A DNA stretch of 64,000 nt from Nocardioides sp. Soil797 (GCA_001429555.1 LMSR01000001.1:2337-66336), one strand, 5' to 3'; numbered from the stretch's first letter, positions 11,398 through 23,677 are shown. Program-made: numbers and translations. The notes: a model not told the origin generated them from the letters alone.

Positions 11398-11489
11398 ACG
11401 GGCCGCGCCGGCACCGGGGCGGACCAGCACTTGGGACGGTTGTACGTTCGCCCGGTTGACGCAGGCGCCAGCATGTAAAGTCATCTGAC

Positions 11490-12101
11490 GTGAGCGATCC
11501 TCCCCGGTCCTTCAAGGACAAGGTGCACGGGCTGCTGCGCGCCTCCATTCTCGACGCCGCGTGGGAGCGTGCCTGCCACGCGGCCTGGAGCCAGGTCCGT
11601 ATCGCCGACATCGCCAGCGACGTCGGGGTGAGCCGGCAGACGATCTACAACGAGTTCGGCACCAAGGACGACCTGTCGCTCGCCCTGTTCGACCGCGAGC
11701 TCAAGCATTTTCTGGCCGAGCTCGAGACGCGCGTGGCCGCGTCGGAACGGTTCGAGGACGGCATTCGCGCGGCGTTGCACTGGATGATCGACCAGGTGAC
11801 CGACCACGAGCTGCTCGGACGCATGGTCGCCGACGCCAGGTCCGGAGCAGGCGAGGGCCTCGTCCCGGTGCTCACCGTGCGATCCGACATGATCATCGAA
11901 CCGGTGCGGGCCACGCTCTCCCGCATCGCCTTGGAGCGCTGGCCCGAGGTGGACCCGGCCGCCGCCGAGGTGGTCGCAGACCTCTACGTCCGGCTGACTC
12001 TCAGCCAGATCGTCACTCCCACCGACCTCGATCGTGACGCGATGATCGAGGCGATGGTTGCCCTGGCGGTCAACATCCGCCCTCCGACGAAGGGCAGCTG
12101 A
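11490..12101 (+). CDS. TetR-family transcriptional regulator
   Basis: A 203-residue TetR protein. The N-terminal HTH reads VRIADIASDVGVSRQTIYNEFGTKDDLSLALF, and an all-helical ligand-binding region without an assignable ligand follows. GTG start (MSDPPRSF). The stop is 5 bp from the DUF445 gene, and the following gene overlaps that one, so the regulator probably leads a three-gene unit and may control it. TTGAC at 11456-11460 is a possible -35 element, but no convincing -10 could be paired with it. Confidence 0.88.
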   Translation: MSDPPRSFKDKVHGLLRASILDAAWERACHAAWSQVRIADIASDVGVSRQTIYNEFGTKDDLSLALFDRELKHFLAELETRVAASERFEDGIRAALHWMIDQVTDHELLGRMVADARSGAGEGLVPVLTVRSDMIIEPVRATLSRIALERWPEVDPAAAEVVADLYVRLTLSQIVTPTDLDRDAMIEAMVALAVNIRPPTKGS

Positions 12102-12106
12102 GCCCG

Positions 12107-13435
12107 GTGGGTGACTTCTTCGGCGGCATCGACTGGCTCCTCGGCGACCTCGACACCACCCACGACTGGGTCGGCTTCCTGTCGATCCCGATCTTCACCG
12201 CCGTCATCGGCTGGCTGATCAACTGGACCGGCCTGATCATGCTCTTCTACCCGATCCACTTCCACGGCTTCAAGGTGCCGGGCATGGCCGAGTTGGCTCG
12301 CCTGGCGCCGCGCAAGCTGCAGGAGGTTCCCGGAGTCGTCCAGGGTGGCGTGGGCTGGCAGGGCATCGTGCCGGCGCGGGCCGCGAAGATGGGCAGCATC
12401 GCTGTCGACAAGGCGATCGCCAAGCTCGGTACACCGGCCGAGTTCTACCAGCAGCTCGAGCCCGACCAGATCGCCGAGCACATCGTGAAGATCTTCACGC
12501 CCGACATCCCCGACCTCGTCGACCAGGTGATGCGGGAGTCCAACCCCGCACTGTGGCGCGACCTTCCTCGCCCGGCCAAGCGGGCCGTCATCGCCCGGGT
12601 GCAGGCCCAGCTGCCGTCCGTGGTGAAGACCGTGACCGATGAGATCGGCACGCACATCGACCAGCTGCTCGATCCCAAGATCATGGTGATCGACCACTTC
12701 AAGAAGCATCCGGAGCTGGTCGTCCGCGTCTTCAAGGACGTCGGCCAGAAGGAACTGAACATGATGGTGAACTTCGGGTTCATCTTCGGGTTTCTGCTCG
12801 GCATCCCGGTCGCCTTCGCCGACCACTGGTTCCACCAGTGGTGGCTGCTCCCGGTGCTCGGCATCGGCGTCGGTTGGATCACCAACGCACTCGGCATGTG
12901 GCTGATCTTCGAGCCCACGACACCGACCAAGAAGCTCGGCATCACCTTCCAGGGCCTGTTCCTGCGCCGCCAGAACGAAGCGGCCGAGGTCTACGCCAAG
13001 ATCATTGCCGACGACGTGATCACCCTCGAGCGCATCGGTGACTTCCTGCTCGACGGACCACGCGGCGACCGCACCCGGCAGATGCTGGCCGTCGCACTCG
13101 GCCCGGCCATCGACCGGGCCGCCGGCCCGACGCTCGGAGCTGCCAAGGTCGTCATCGGGCCGGGGAACTACCGCAGGATCCGGGAGTCGTTCGCCCACGA
13201 GGCGGTCGGTCGCACCCTGACGCCGTTCAAGGATCCCGAGTTCAGCGCCCGGCAGTCCGACAAGATCCGCACCCTGGTCGCTGCGCGGACCAAGGAGCTC
13301 CACCCGGACGACTTCGTGGAGATGATGCGCTCGGCGATCAAGGAAGATGAGTGGATGCTCTATGCACACGGCGCGATCATGGGACTGGCCGGTGGGTTCA
13401 TCCACCTGGCCATCTTCGGAGTAGGTGGAGGATGA
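12107..13435 (+). CDS. DUF445-family membrane protein
   Basis: A 442-residue protein with two hydrophobic helices near the N-terminus (FLSIPIFTAVIGWLINWTG) and centre (FGFIFGFLLGIPVAF plus a helix containing GIGVGWITNALGMWLIF), and one at the C-terminus. The duplicated GW-I-N-tG pattern at the N-terminus and centre is the DUF445 (YheB/YjiN-like) signature. Function is unknown; helical segments between the membrane parts suggest a large soluble domain. GTG start. The stop overlaps the next ATG (ATGA), so the two products are coupled. Confidence 0.85.
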   Translation: MGDFFGGIDWLLGDLDTTHDWVGFLSIPIFTAVIGWLINWTGLIMLFYPIHFHGFKVPGMAELARLAPRKLQEVPGVVQGGVGWQGIVPARAAKMGSIAVDKAIAKLGTPAEFYQQLEPDQIAEHIVKIFTPDIPDLVDQVMRESNPALWRDLPRPAKRAVIARVQAQLPSVVKTVTDEIGTHIDQLLDPKIMVIDHFKKHPELVVRVFKDVGQKELNMMVNFGFIFGFLLGIPVAFADHWFHQWWLLPVLGIGVGWITNALGMWLIFEPTTPTKKLGITFQGLFLRRQNEAAEVYAKIIADDVITLERIGDFLLDGPRGDRTRQMLAVALGPAIDRAAGPTLGAAKVVIGPGNYRRIRESFAHEAVGRTLTPFKDPEFSARQSDKIRTLVAARTKELHPDDFVEMMRSAIKEDEWMLYAHGAIMGLAGGFIHLAIFGVGGG

Positions 13436-14313
13436 GCAACGAGATCGAGCGCAACCAGCCCCCGGGTGATGCCCTCGACGCGATCCCCGGCCTGGTCAGG
13501 CTGGCGGCGTCGTCCTGGGTGCGCACCGCCGAATGGGGCATGGTGGCCGGATTCCGCACCGGACGCCGAGTTCTCAAGGCGGCCACCGACCCGCACACGG
13601 CCGTCGAGCTCGCCCAGGGCGCCGCGACTGCTTCGGGCATCGTGGCCGACCTCGCCAAGGCGGTGAGCACCGGCTCGTCGGTGCCGCAGGCGATCCAGCA
13701 GGTCAGCGCCTCGCTCTCCAACGGTGCGGGCACGAAGTCCGTCGAGGTGCGTCGTGACCACCACGAGGAGAGCACCGACCTGCAGACGTCGCTGCGACAG
13801 CAGGGCGCGAGGCTCCTCGAGCGTTCCCGCGACGTGTGGAGCAACGACGAGGGACACCCCGCCTACGCGCGGATCCTCACCGAGCTGGCACCCGACGAAG
13901 GGCGCATCCTCATGCTGTTGCTCAACAAGGGCCCGCAGCCGATGGTCGACGTACGCACCGGAGGAGCGGTGGGCATGGTGAGCTCGACCCTGGTCGCGCC
14001 GGGGCTCAACATGATCGGATCGCGTGCCGGCACCCGCTACGTCGACCATGTGCCGTCCTACCTCAACAACCTCTTCCGGCTCGGGTTGATCTGGTTCTCC
14101 AAGGAGCAGCTCAAGGACCCGATGGAGTACCAGGTCGTCGAGGCCCAGCCCGACGTGCTCACCGCGATGCACTCGGTGCGCGCCGCGAAGATCGTGCGGC
14201 GCAGTGTGCACCTGACCCCCTTCGGTGAGGACTTCTGTCGCACCTGTCTGCTCGGCGACGACGTCGAGGTCGAGGAACTGCCCCAGCACCAGGCGCCGCA
14301 CGACCTGGACTGA
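13432..14313 (+). CDS. Abi-alpha-like (DUF4393-type) protein
   Basis: A 293-residue soluble protein with no signal peptide. After an amphipathic, Ala-rich N-terminal third, the region from about residue 140 (YARILTELAPDEGRILMLL, then YLNNLFRLGLIWF and HLTPFGEDFCRTCL) resembles the Abi-alpha/DUF4393 domain, named from abortive-infection proteins. The match is from memory and antiviral function is unproven. It overlaps DUF445 by ATGA, so the pair is probably membrane-associated. It ends 18 bases before the clpB HAIR site. The C-terminus is acidic and His-rich. Confidence 0.65.
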   Translation: MSNEIERNQPPGDALDAIPGLVRLAASSWVRTAEWGMVAGFRTGRRVLKAATDPHTAVELAQGAATASGIVADLAKAVSTGSSVPQAIQQVSASLSNGAGTKSVEVRRDHHEESTDLQTSLRQQGARLLERSRDVWSNDEGHPAYARILTELAPDEGRILMLLLNKGPQPMVDVRTGGAVGMVSSTLVAPGLNMIGSRAGTRYVDHVPSYLNNLFRLGLIWFSKEQLKDPMEYQVVEAQPDVLTAMHSVRAAKIVRRSVHLTPFGEDFCRTCLLGDDVEVEELPQHQAPHDLD

Positions 14314-14331
14314 GGATCCGAAAAATACTCA

Positions 14332-14356
14332 AAGTTGAGTGGAATGGACTCAACTT
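14332..14356. promoter_or_regulatory. HAIR element (HspR operator) upstream of clpB
   Basis: A perfect 9-bp inverted repeat, AAGTTGAGT - N7 - ACTCAACTT, lies 92 bp before clpB. The arms are identical to those upstream of dnaK and only the spacer differs. This places clpB in the HspR regulon. Confidence 0.93.
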
Positions 14357-14448
14357 CTGGCGCGTTGAGATCAATGACGGACACACTGTCTGATCGGCAC
14401 AGTTGGGTGCCCGATCATCATCATCACGCTTGAGGGGGACCTCGTCCT

Positions 14449-17017
<2,569 letters not shown>

Positions 17018-17037
<20 letters not shown>

Positions 17038-19285
17038 TCTGACTGGTCAGCTCGGCCGGAGGAGGGGCCGAGATCGAGACGACGTCGTCGGCGACCTCGG
17101 TCGTCCGGTCGCCGTCGATGAGGCTCAGGGAGCCGCTCAGGGCCGGCGCCGGAGTCGTTGGATCGGTCGGGATCGGCGGGTCGGGCTGGGCGGCGACCAA
17201 TTCCAGGCGCGCACCGGACGGCAGGTCGCGGCCGCCGAGCACCGGGCGCGCGTCGTCGAGGACCCAGGTGCCCTTCTCCAGGCGCCACAGCTGGATCGGG
17301 CGATCGGGGGACGCCCCGGCCTCCCAGTCGCAACCCTGGCGATGGGCGCTGGCTCGCAATTGCCCGTCGGCGCCGAACCACAGGTCGTTGATCGACTCCA
17401 GATACATCGAGGTGTTCGGCTCCGGGAACATCTGGGAGACGTCGGTCTCGACGAGCGCGCTCGTGTCGCCGGGGTCGACCAGCGAGACATACATCCCCGT
17501 GGTGCAGGCACCGCCACTCCCGGCGATGGCCAGGGCCACGCGCGGGCTGCCGTACGCCGTCACGGGTGCGGCGGCCGCACCGTCCACGTAGTTCAACAAG
17601 GTGTGGTCGCCGACCCGGGTCGCCGTGCCGTCCGCGTCGACGACGTAGGCGTCCGCGACCCCGTGGGCCCCGGACTCGTCGTCGTTGTTGCCGGTGACGA
17701 GCAGGCTCGGGCCGGCCGCGTCCACGGTGTACCAGCGCATCGCGGACGGCGGGTCCTTGATCAGGTCCGTCGGGGCGGCCGTCAGGTCGTCGAGTGGGCG
17801 GGTCTGGACGGTGGGCTGCTCCGGGTAGTCACGGGTGACGATCGTGACGACCCGGTCGCCCCACACGGCCACGGAGGAACAACCCCCGCACTGCGTCGTG
17901 GTGGTGCGCTCGGTCTCGAGGTCGAGCAGGGTCAACGACGTCCCGTCGACCGCGGCGAAGTGGCCCCCGTCGGCGCTCCAGGCGGTGGCTGGGCCGGCCA
18001 GGCCCGGCTCCGTGGACAGCGGGAACCGGGTGACCTGCTTCTGGTCCTTCATGACCACCACGTCGCTCGACGTGCGATAGGCGAAGACGTCGTGGGTCAC
18101 GGCCGCGGCCGGTGCGGGGACCTTCGCCTCGGGGCCCCTGGTGGCCAGGTAGGCGCCGCCTGCGCTGGCCCCCACGACCGCGACGGCGGCGGCGCCCGCG
18201 ATGGCTGCCTTCGCGGTGCCCAGGGTGCCGATCAGCCCGGCGCCCCCGGACGACGTGCCGCCTGCTGCGCTCGCGACGCCGGTGGACCCTGCTGCGCTCG
18301 CGACGCCGGTGGACCCTGCTGCGCCACCCACTGCCGCGCTGCTGCCCACGGCCGCGGCCCCCGCCGTACCGACGACGGCCGAGCCGGCCACCCCGCCACC
18401 GAGGAGGCCTGATCCCGCAGGGAGCGCGGCGATGAGGGCGCCGATGACGCCGCCAAGCCCGGCGCCGCTCGCCCAGGCTGCGCCGTACCTCTCGCGGGCG
18501 GCCAGCCCCAGGCTGGTGTGGAACGCGGTGGCGTTCTGGTGGCGCTGCGCCGGGTCCTTGGCGAGGTCGAGGCGGCAGAGGCTGGTCAGCGCGTCACCCA
18601 GGTCGGGGACGAAGTCACGCGGGTCCGGCACGGGCGCGGTGAGGTGCAGCAGGGCGGTGAGGTCGGCGGTCTCGGCACGATAGGGCTGCCGGCCGCAGAG
18701 CAGCTCGAAGAGCACCACACCCATGGAGTAGATGTCGGAACGGGTGTCGACGTGGTGTCCGGCGACCTGCTCCGGACTGATGTACGCCGGGGTGCCCGAC
18801 CAGGTGCCTGGGCCTTCGAGTGGCCGTGGTGGGCCGGCCAGGCCGAAGTCGATCAGCCGTGAGGTCCCGGTGCCGTCGAGCAGGATGTTCTCCGGCTTCA
18901 GGTCAGCGTGCACCAGCCCCGCGGCGTGCACTGCGGCCAGCCCCTGCAGTGCGCCGGTGAGCACCAGGAGCGCCTGGCGCCCGTCGAGTGGTCCGTGCTC
19001 ACGCAGTGCCTGCCTCAGGGTGACCCCGTCGACGTAGTCGATGACCAGTGCTGCCATGCCGGGGGTGTCGATCACGTCACGGACGCGCACCACGTTCGGG
19101 TGCGAGACGGTGAGCATGGCGGCGACCTCTGAGCGGAACATGGCGCGCCGCACCCCGTCGCCGGGCAGGTTGAGCACCTTGACCGCGACGGGCTCTCCGG
19201 TGGCAGGGTCAGTGGCCGCGTAGACCGTGCCGGAGCCACCGGAACCGATCACCGAGGTGATCCGATATCTGCCGATGTGCTCCAT
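17018..19285 (-). CDS. Transmembrane Ser/Thr protein kinase
   Basis: A 755-residue Hanks-type kinase. Kinase domain about 5-265: glycine loop GSGGSGTVYAA, Lys36 (VAVKVL), catalytic Asp128/Asn133 (VHADLKPENILL, with HAD replacing HRD) and Asp146 (LIDFGLAG). An Ala/Gly/Ser-rich juxtamembrane linker with a duplicated 9-residue unit leads to one membrane helix (AVAVVGASAGGAYLA). The ~370-residue extracytoplasmic part has beta-strand-like repeats but no PASTA domains. GGAG precedes the ATG at 19285. It is divergent from an FHA-LuxR protein across 115 bp, suggesting a kinase/phospho-reader pair, and overlaps clpB tail to tail by 20 bp. Confidence 0.9.
18261..18323 (-). repeat. 27-bp in-frame tandem repeat in kinase linker
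   Basis: Two identical 27-bp units (18261-18287 and 18288-18314) plus 9 bases of a third encode GSTGVASAA twice in the juxtamembrane linker of the kinase. The sequences are identical at the DNA level, indicating recent slippage. Confidence 0.92.
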
Positions 19286-19400
19286 GTCGATCTCCTTGCC
19301 GGACTCCTGTGCCCGACATTCTGCTCGCCCTGAGGGGCCGGGCGCCATGGGCCGATCGACCCCCTCCTTGTGGGCAATTCGGTGTGGCAGGATCTGGACG

Positions 19401-19937
19401 GTGATCCGATTGACCCTCCAGGACGGGGCACAACGCCATCTGCTGGTGCTCGACCGGCTCCCGGCGCGCATCGGGCGCTCGACCGGCTGCGAGGTGCGAC
19501 TGCCGCCGGACCCGACGATCTCGCGCGTGCATGCCGTCATCACCGCCGGCGAGCAGGGGCTGCGGATCAGCGATGCCGACAGCCGCAACGGCACCTTCGT
19601 CAATGGGGAACGCATCGCGGGCAGTGTGTCGTTCACCGTCACCGACCGGGTGCGCATCGGCCCGTTCATGCTGGCCATCGAGGGCGATGACCAGGCCGAG
19701 ACCGTCGAGGCAGCCGGTTCCGACGACGCGCGGCTCCGCATCGAGACGGGGCTCTCGTCGCGCGAGATCGAGGTGCTGGCCCTGGTGGCGGCCGGGTGCA
19801 CCGATCAGCAGGTCGCCCAGCGTCTGGTGCTCAGTGTCAAGACGGTGCGTTCGCATCTGGACCGGATCCGGGACAAGACCGGATGCCGGCGCCGGCCGGA
19901 GCTGACCCGCTTCGCGTTCGAGCACGGCGTCGCCTGA
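19401..19937 (+). CDS. FHA domain - LuxR-type HTH transcriptional regulator
   Basis: A 178-residue two-domain protein. The N-terminal FHA domain (about 1-95) has the phosphothreonine-binding residues in LPARIGRSTGCEVRL, TISRVHAVI and DSRNGTFVNG. A C-terminal LuxR/GerE HTH follows (LSSREIEVLALVAAGCTDQQ, then LVLSVKTVRSHLDRIRDKTG). FHA domains read phosphothreonine, so DNA binding may be gated by kinase-dependent interaction; the divergent Ser/Thr kinase is the obvious partner (inference). I start at the GTG at 19401 because it begins the first FHA strand (VIRLTLQDG); the longer frame extends into the kinase promoter. Confidence 0.85.
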   Translation: MIRLTLQDGAQRHLLVLDRLPARIGRSTGCEVRLPPDPTISRVHAVITAGEQGLRISDADSRNGTFVNGERIAGSVSFTVTDRVRIGPFMLAIEGDDQAETVEAAGSDDARLRIETGLSSREIEVLALVAAGCTDQQVAQRLVLSVKTVRSHLDRIRDKTGCRRRPELTRFAFEHGVA

Positions 19938-19984
19938 CTGCCCGCCGTACGCCGGGTGTTGGGCGCCCTGAGAGACTGGGGCCC

Positions 19985-21082
19985 ATGACGGACAGCAAGG
20001 CGCCCGCCCGCCCGCCCCAGGTGACCATGGCCGGTTGGGTGACGGTGGTCGGCTCGTTGTTCATGCTGGTCAACGTGTTCAGCGTGGTGTCGCGCCTGCG
20101 CTCCCTCGAGACCCGCGAGAGCGTCACGGACGCGCTCTCGAAGGATCCGCTGAAGGGCACCGGCATCGACCTCGAGCAGGCGCTGTCCCTGATGCACGGC
20201 GCCGCCCTGGTGGCCGGTGCCACCGCGGCCGCGGCGGCGATCCTCGGCTGGTTCGTGCTGCGCCGCAACCACCAGGCACGCATCGCGCTGAGCGTCGTCG
20301 CCGTTCCGTTGTTCTTCTCCGGGCTGGTGACCGAGGGTTTCCTCTCCGCGTTGGTCGCGGTGTCGGTGGTGATGCTGTGGGGCCGTCCCTCGCGCGACTG
20401 GTTCAACGGGATCACGCCGCCCGAGCGACCCGAGCGCCCGGAGCGCACCGGCCACACGGAACGCTCCGATGCACCGTGGCAGGCACCGACCCCGCCGCCG
20501 GAGCAGGGTCCCCGGACCTTCGAAGGATTCGGCTCGCAGCCGACCGACGCACCCGCGGGCGATCAACCCGGCTCCCAACCCGGCACCCAGCCCGGCGCCC
20601 AGCAGGGGCCCTGGGGGCAGCACCCGCCGCGCGGCGCCGGGCGTCCCCGGGAGGTCGTCCAGGCCTGTGCCTTCACCTGGGCGATGTGTGGCACGGCCGT
20701 GCTCGGGATGCTGATGGTCCTGGTCGTCCTGGCCCTGTCACCCGACCTGGTCAAGGACGCGTATGAGAGTGACTCGCGGCTCGCCGAGGCCGACGTCAGT
20801 GTCTCGGCCGCGCGCGCTGGAGCCATGGTGCTCATCGGCGTCTGCACCATCTGGTCACTGGCTGCGATGGTGGTCGCCTGGTTCGCCTTCACCGGATCCA
20901 ACTGGGCCCGGATCACCCTCATCGTCTCGGCCTCGGTCGCGGCTGCGTTCAGTCTGGCCGCAGTGTTCTCTTCGCCGCCCCTCGTCGTGGTCACCGGCGT
21001 CGCCATCTTCACCGTGGTGCTGCTGACCCGGCCGGCCTCCGTGCACTGGTATGTCGAGAAGGCCCGCGCCCGCCGCAAGTAG
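19985..21082 (+). CDS. Polytopic membrane protein of unknown function
   Basis: A 365-residue protein with two blocks of membrane helices: about four in residues 15-135 and four in residues 235-355. A Pro/Gln/Gly-rich hydrophilic linker separates them, containing repeats of QPGxQPG type and PERPERPERTGHTERS. No catalytic motif is visible. It lies 47 bp after the FHA-LuxR gene on the same strand and may be co-transcribed. The two helix blocks could represent a duplication. The stop codon sits inside a 21-bp sequence repeated 2 bp further on. Confidence 0.7.
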   Translation: MTDSKAPARPPQVTMAGWVTVVGSLFMLVNVFSVVSRLRSLETRESVTDALSKDPLKGTGIDLEQALSLMHGAALVAGATAAAAAILGWFVLRRNHQARIALSVVAVPLFFSGLVTEGFLSALVAVSVVMLWGRPSRDWFNGITPPERPERPERTGHTERSDAPWQAPTPPPEQGPRTFEGFGSQPTDAPAGDQPGSQPGTQPGAQQGPWGQHPPRGAGRPREVVQACAFTWAMCGTAVLGMLMVLVVLALSPDLVKDAYESDSRLAEADVSVSAARAGAMVLIGVCTIWSLAAMVVAWFAFTGSNWARITLIVSASVAAAFSLAAVFSSPPLVVVTGVAIFTVVLLTRPASVHWYVEKARARRK

Positions 21083-21114
21083 TTCGGCCCGCGCGCCGCA
21101 AGTAGTTCGGCCCG
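21071..21114 (+). repeat. Short direct duplication spanning a stop codon
   Basis: A 21-base sequence, beginning CGCCGCAAGTAG and ending GGCCCG, occurs at 21071-21091 and again at 21094-21114 (period 23). The first copy carries the last codons and TAG stop of the preceding membrane-protein gene; the second is non-coding. Confidence 0.9.
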
Positions 21115-21141
21115 CTCGATCGGTGGGCGGCCCAGCCTTCC

Positions 21142-22305
21142 TCAGGCGTGCAGGTCTGCGGCGACCAGTCGGTCGATGCCAGCGGTGATGACGTCGGGCT
21201 CCTTGCAGAAGGCCCACCGGACCAGGTGACGACCGGCCTCGAGGTCGTCGTAGAACGCCTGCGCCGGGATCGCCACCACGCCGGCCCGCTCGGGCAGCGC
21301 ACGGCAGAACGCGTCACCGTCCGGCCAGCCGAGGCGGCGTACGTCGGTGGTCACGAAGTAGGTGCCCTCCGGGACACGTACGTCGACATCGAGCTCGGCC
21401 AACCCGGCACAGAGCTGGTCGCGCCGGCCCTGCAGTGAGCGGGTCAGGTCGTCGTAGAAGCCGGGCTCCTCGTCAAGCGCGTGCGCGACGGCGGCCTGCA
21501 GCGGGGTTCCGCTCGAGAACGACAACCACTGCTTGGCGCCGAGGACGGCCCGCACCAGCTCGGCAGGGCCGGTGGCCCAGCCGATCTTCCAGCCTGTGAA
21601 GGAGAACATCTTGCCGGCGCTCGAGAGCGTGACGGTGCGCTCGAACATGCCCGGCAGGGTGGCCAGCGGGATGTGCTCGTGGTCGTCGAAGACGAGGTGC
21701 TCGTAGACCTCGTCGGTGACCACCAGCAGGTCGTGCTCGTTCGCGACGTCGGCGATCGCCTGCAACTCGTCGCGGGTCAGCACCGAGCCGGTGGGGTTGT
21801 GCGGGGTGTTGATCAGCAGGAGCTTGGTGCGGTCGGTGATCGCTGCCTTCAGCTCGTCGGGGTCGAGGCGGAAGCCGGGCGCGCGCAGGGTGACCGGTCG
21901 TCGTACGCCGCCGGCGAAGGCGATCATCGCCAGGTAGGAGTCGTAGTAGGGCTCCAGCACGACCACCTCGTCCCCCGGGTCGACGAAGGCCAGGAGGGCC
22001 GCGGCGATGCCCTCGGTGGCCCCGGTGGTGACCACGACGTCGGTGGCCGGATCGAGGTCGATGCCGTAGTGGCGGGCCTGATGGGCGGCGATGGCCTCGC
22101 GCAGCGGCTGGGTGCCGATGCCGGGTGCGTACTGGTTCTCCCCGGCCCGCAGCGCGGTCACCGCTCTCTCGACCACCGAGCCCGGGCCGTCGACGTCGGG
22201 GAAGCCCTGTCCGAGGTTGATCGCCCCGGTCTGCATCGCCAGGGCCGACATCTCGGTGAAGATCGTGGTCGGGATCCCGTCGAGTCGTTTCGCAGTGCTC
22301 GCCAT
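21142..22305 (-). CDS. PLP-dependent class I aminotransferase
   Basis: A 387-residue fold-type I aminotransferase. The PLP lysine is Lys232 (TLSSAGKMFSFTGWKIGW). Asn170 lies in NTPHNPTG, the cofactor-binding VTDEVYEHL is present, and the substrate-binding Arg is near the C-terminus (HLVRWAFCK). It resembles the actinobacterial DapC/YbdL/kynurenine aminotransferase group, with possible N-succinyl-diaminopimelate or methionine substrate; I cannot choose. The ATG at 22305 (MASTAKRLDG) is the start, since the longer frame is antisense to the sortase. Divergent from sortase across 30 bp. Confidence 0.9.
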   Translation of the reverse strand: MASTAKRLDGIPTTIFTEMSALAMQTGAINLGQGFPDVDGPGSVVERAVTALRAGENQYAPGIGTQPLREAIAAHQARHYGIDLDPATDVVVTTGATEGIAAALLAFVDPGDEVVVLEPYYDSYLAMIAFAGGVRRPVTLRAPGFRLDPDELKAAITDRTKLLLINTPHNPTGSVLTRDELQAIADVANEHDLLVVTDEVYEHLVFDDHEHIPLATLPGMFERTVTLSSAGKMFSFTGWKIGWATGPAELVRAVLGAKQWLSFSSGTPLQAAVAHALDEEPGFYDDLTRSLQGRRDQLCAGLAELDVDVRVPEGTYFVTTDVRRLGWPDGDAFCRALPERAGVVAIPAQAFYDDLEAGRHLVRWAFCKEPDVITAGIDRLVAADLHA

Positions 22306-22335
22306 GGCTCCACCGTAGTCGGGCACAATTGCGGC

Positions 22336-22995
22336 ATGCCCGCCCGACGTCGCCCTGCCTGGTGGATCGGGCTCGCGCTGGTGCTGGCCGGGATGGGCGT
22401 GCTCGGCTGGGTGGCGTGGCAGTTCTGGGGCACCAACTGGGTCGCGCACCGCACCCAGGAGCGCATCGTCGGTGAGGTGGAGAAGAAGTGGGAGACCGAT
22501 GCCGGCGACGTGGTCCGCGTCGACGAAGGCGACGTGGAGGCGCTGGTGCGGATCCCGCGGTTCGGAGACGACTACGTGATGCCGGTGCTCGAGGGCACGT
22601 CGGACGGCGTGCTGGCGTCCGGCTTCGGCCACTTCTCCGACTCGGCGTCGCCCGGGGCCAGGGGCAACTACGCCCTGGCCGCACACCGGGTCACGCACGG
22701 CGAACCCTTGCGACGAATGCCCGAGCTCGAGGTCGGTGACGAGGTCGTCGTGCAGACCCGCACGACGACCTACACCTATGTGCTGACCTCGGACGGGGAC
22801 GACCTCGAGGTGCCGTTCACCGCCGGGTGGGTGGTGGATGCGCTGCCGACGAACCCCGCGCGCGGCGGCGTACAGCCCGATCAGGCCGAGGGGCAGCGGT
22901 TGCTCACGCTGACCACCTGTGCCGAGCTGTTCCACACCGACGAGCGGCTGGTCGCCTTCGGGGTGCTGAAGAAGAAGGAGCCGGTCAGTCGGTGA
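22336..22995 (+). CDS. Class E sortase
   Basis: A 219-residue membrane-anchored cysteine transpeptidase. One N-terminal helix (WWIGLALVLAGMGVLGWVAWQFW) is followed by the sortase barrel with His117 (NYALAAHRVT), Cys195 (LLTLTTCAELF) and Arg204 (DERLVAFG). Class E sortases attach LAxTG-type proteins to peptidoglycan in high-GC Gram-positives. No LAxTG-bearing substrate was found among the secreted proteins of this window. The last 11 bases overlap the 3' end of the convergent DedA gene. Confidence 0.93.
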   Translation: MPARRRPAWWIGLALVLAGMGVLGWVAWQFWGTNWVAHRTQERIVGEVEKKWETDAGDVVRVDEGDVEALVRIPRFGDDYVMPVLEGTSDGVLASGFGHFSDSASPGARGNYALAAHRVTHGEPLRRMPELEVGDEVVVQTRTTTYTYVLTSDGDDLEVPFTAGWVVDALPTNPARGGVQPDQAEGQRLLTLTTCAELFHTDERLVAFGVLKKKEPVSR

Positions 22996-23677
22996 CGTCG
23001 TCGACGACCCCGTCGACCGCCTTGTCGATCTGCTTGCGGTGGCGCCACCACTCGAAGACCATCGGCAGCACCGAGATCGCCACGATCACCAGGATCGCGG
23101 CCTCGATGTTGTGCTGCAGGAACTCGATGCCCCCGAGGAAGTAGCCCAGCAGGGTGATCCCGGTGGCCCACAGCACGGCACCCACTGCGGACCACATGAA
23201 GAAGTGGCGCCGATCCATCTTGCCGACGCCGGCCACAAGGGTGATGAAGGTGCGCACGATAGGCACGAACCGGCCCAGCACCAGTGCCTTCGCGCCGTGC
23301 TTCTCGAAGAACTGCTCGGTCTTGGTGAAGTGTTCCTGCTTCAGGAACCGGCCCCGTCGTTCATAGATCTTGGGCCCGATGGCCCGCCCGATCTCGTAGC
23401 CGGTGATGTTGCCGAGCAGGGCCGCCAGCGACAGGAGCACGCAGGCGACGACGATGTTGACGTCGATGCCCGCTTCACCGGCGCCGGCCCGGTGGATGAA
23501 GAGGCCGACGCTGAACAGCAGGGAGTCGCCCGGCAGGATCGGGAAGAGCAGACCGCACTCCACGAACACGATCAGGATGCTGATCCAGAACATCTCCTGG
23601 CCGAACTGGCCGAGCAGCCACTCGGGGTCCATCCACTTCATGCCCAGGAGCAGCGGGTGCAGGAGGTCGGTGATCAC
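22985..23677 (-). CDS. DedA-family membrane protein
   Basis: A 230-residue DedA/SNARE-associated family protein, a group linked to lipid flipping and membrane energetics. Family signatures are the early re-entrant segment FVECGLLFPILPGDSLLFSV, GNITGYEIGRAIG and the central FVPIVRTFITLVAGVGKMDRR with its conserved Arg and Gly. Four to five membrane helices; the C-terminus is cytosolic and charged. I prefer the GTG at 23677 (VITDLLHPLL). An ATG at 23704 would add MGRVARVAP, but its first base is the first base of repeat copy A and no ribosome site precedes it. Confidence 0.88.
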   Translation of the reverse strand: MITDLLHPLLLGMKWMDPEWLLGQFGQEMFWISILIVFVECGLLFPILPGDSLLFSVGLFIHRAGAGEAGIDVNIVVACVLLSLAALLGNITGYEIGRAIGPKIYERRGRFLKQEHFTKTEQFFEKHGAKALVLGRFVPIVRTFITLVAGVGKMDRRHFFMWSAVGAVLWATGITLLGYFLGGIEFLQHNIEAAILVIVAISVLPMVFEWWRHRKQIDKAVDGVVDDVTD

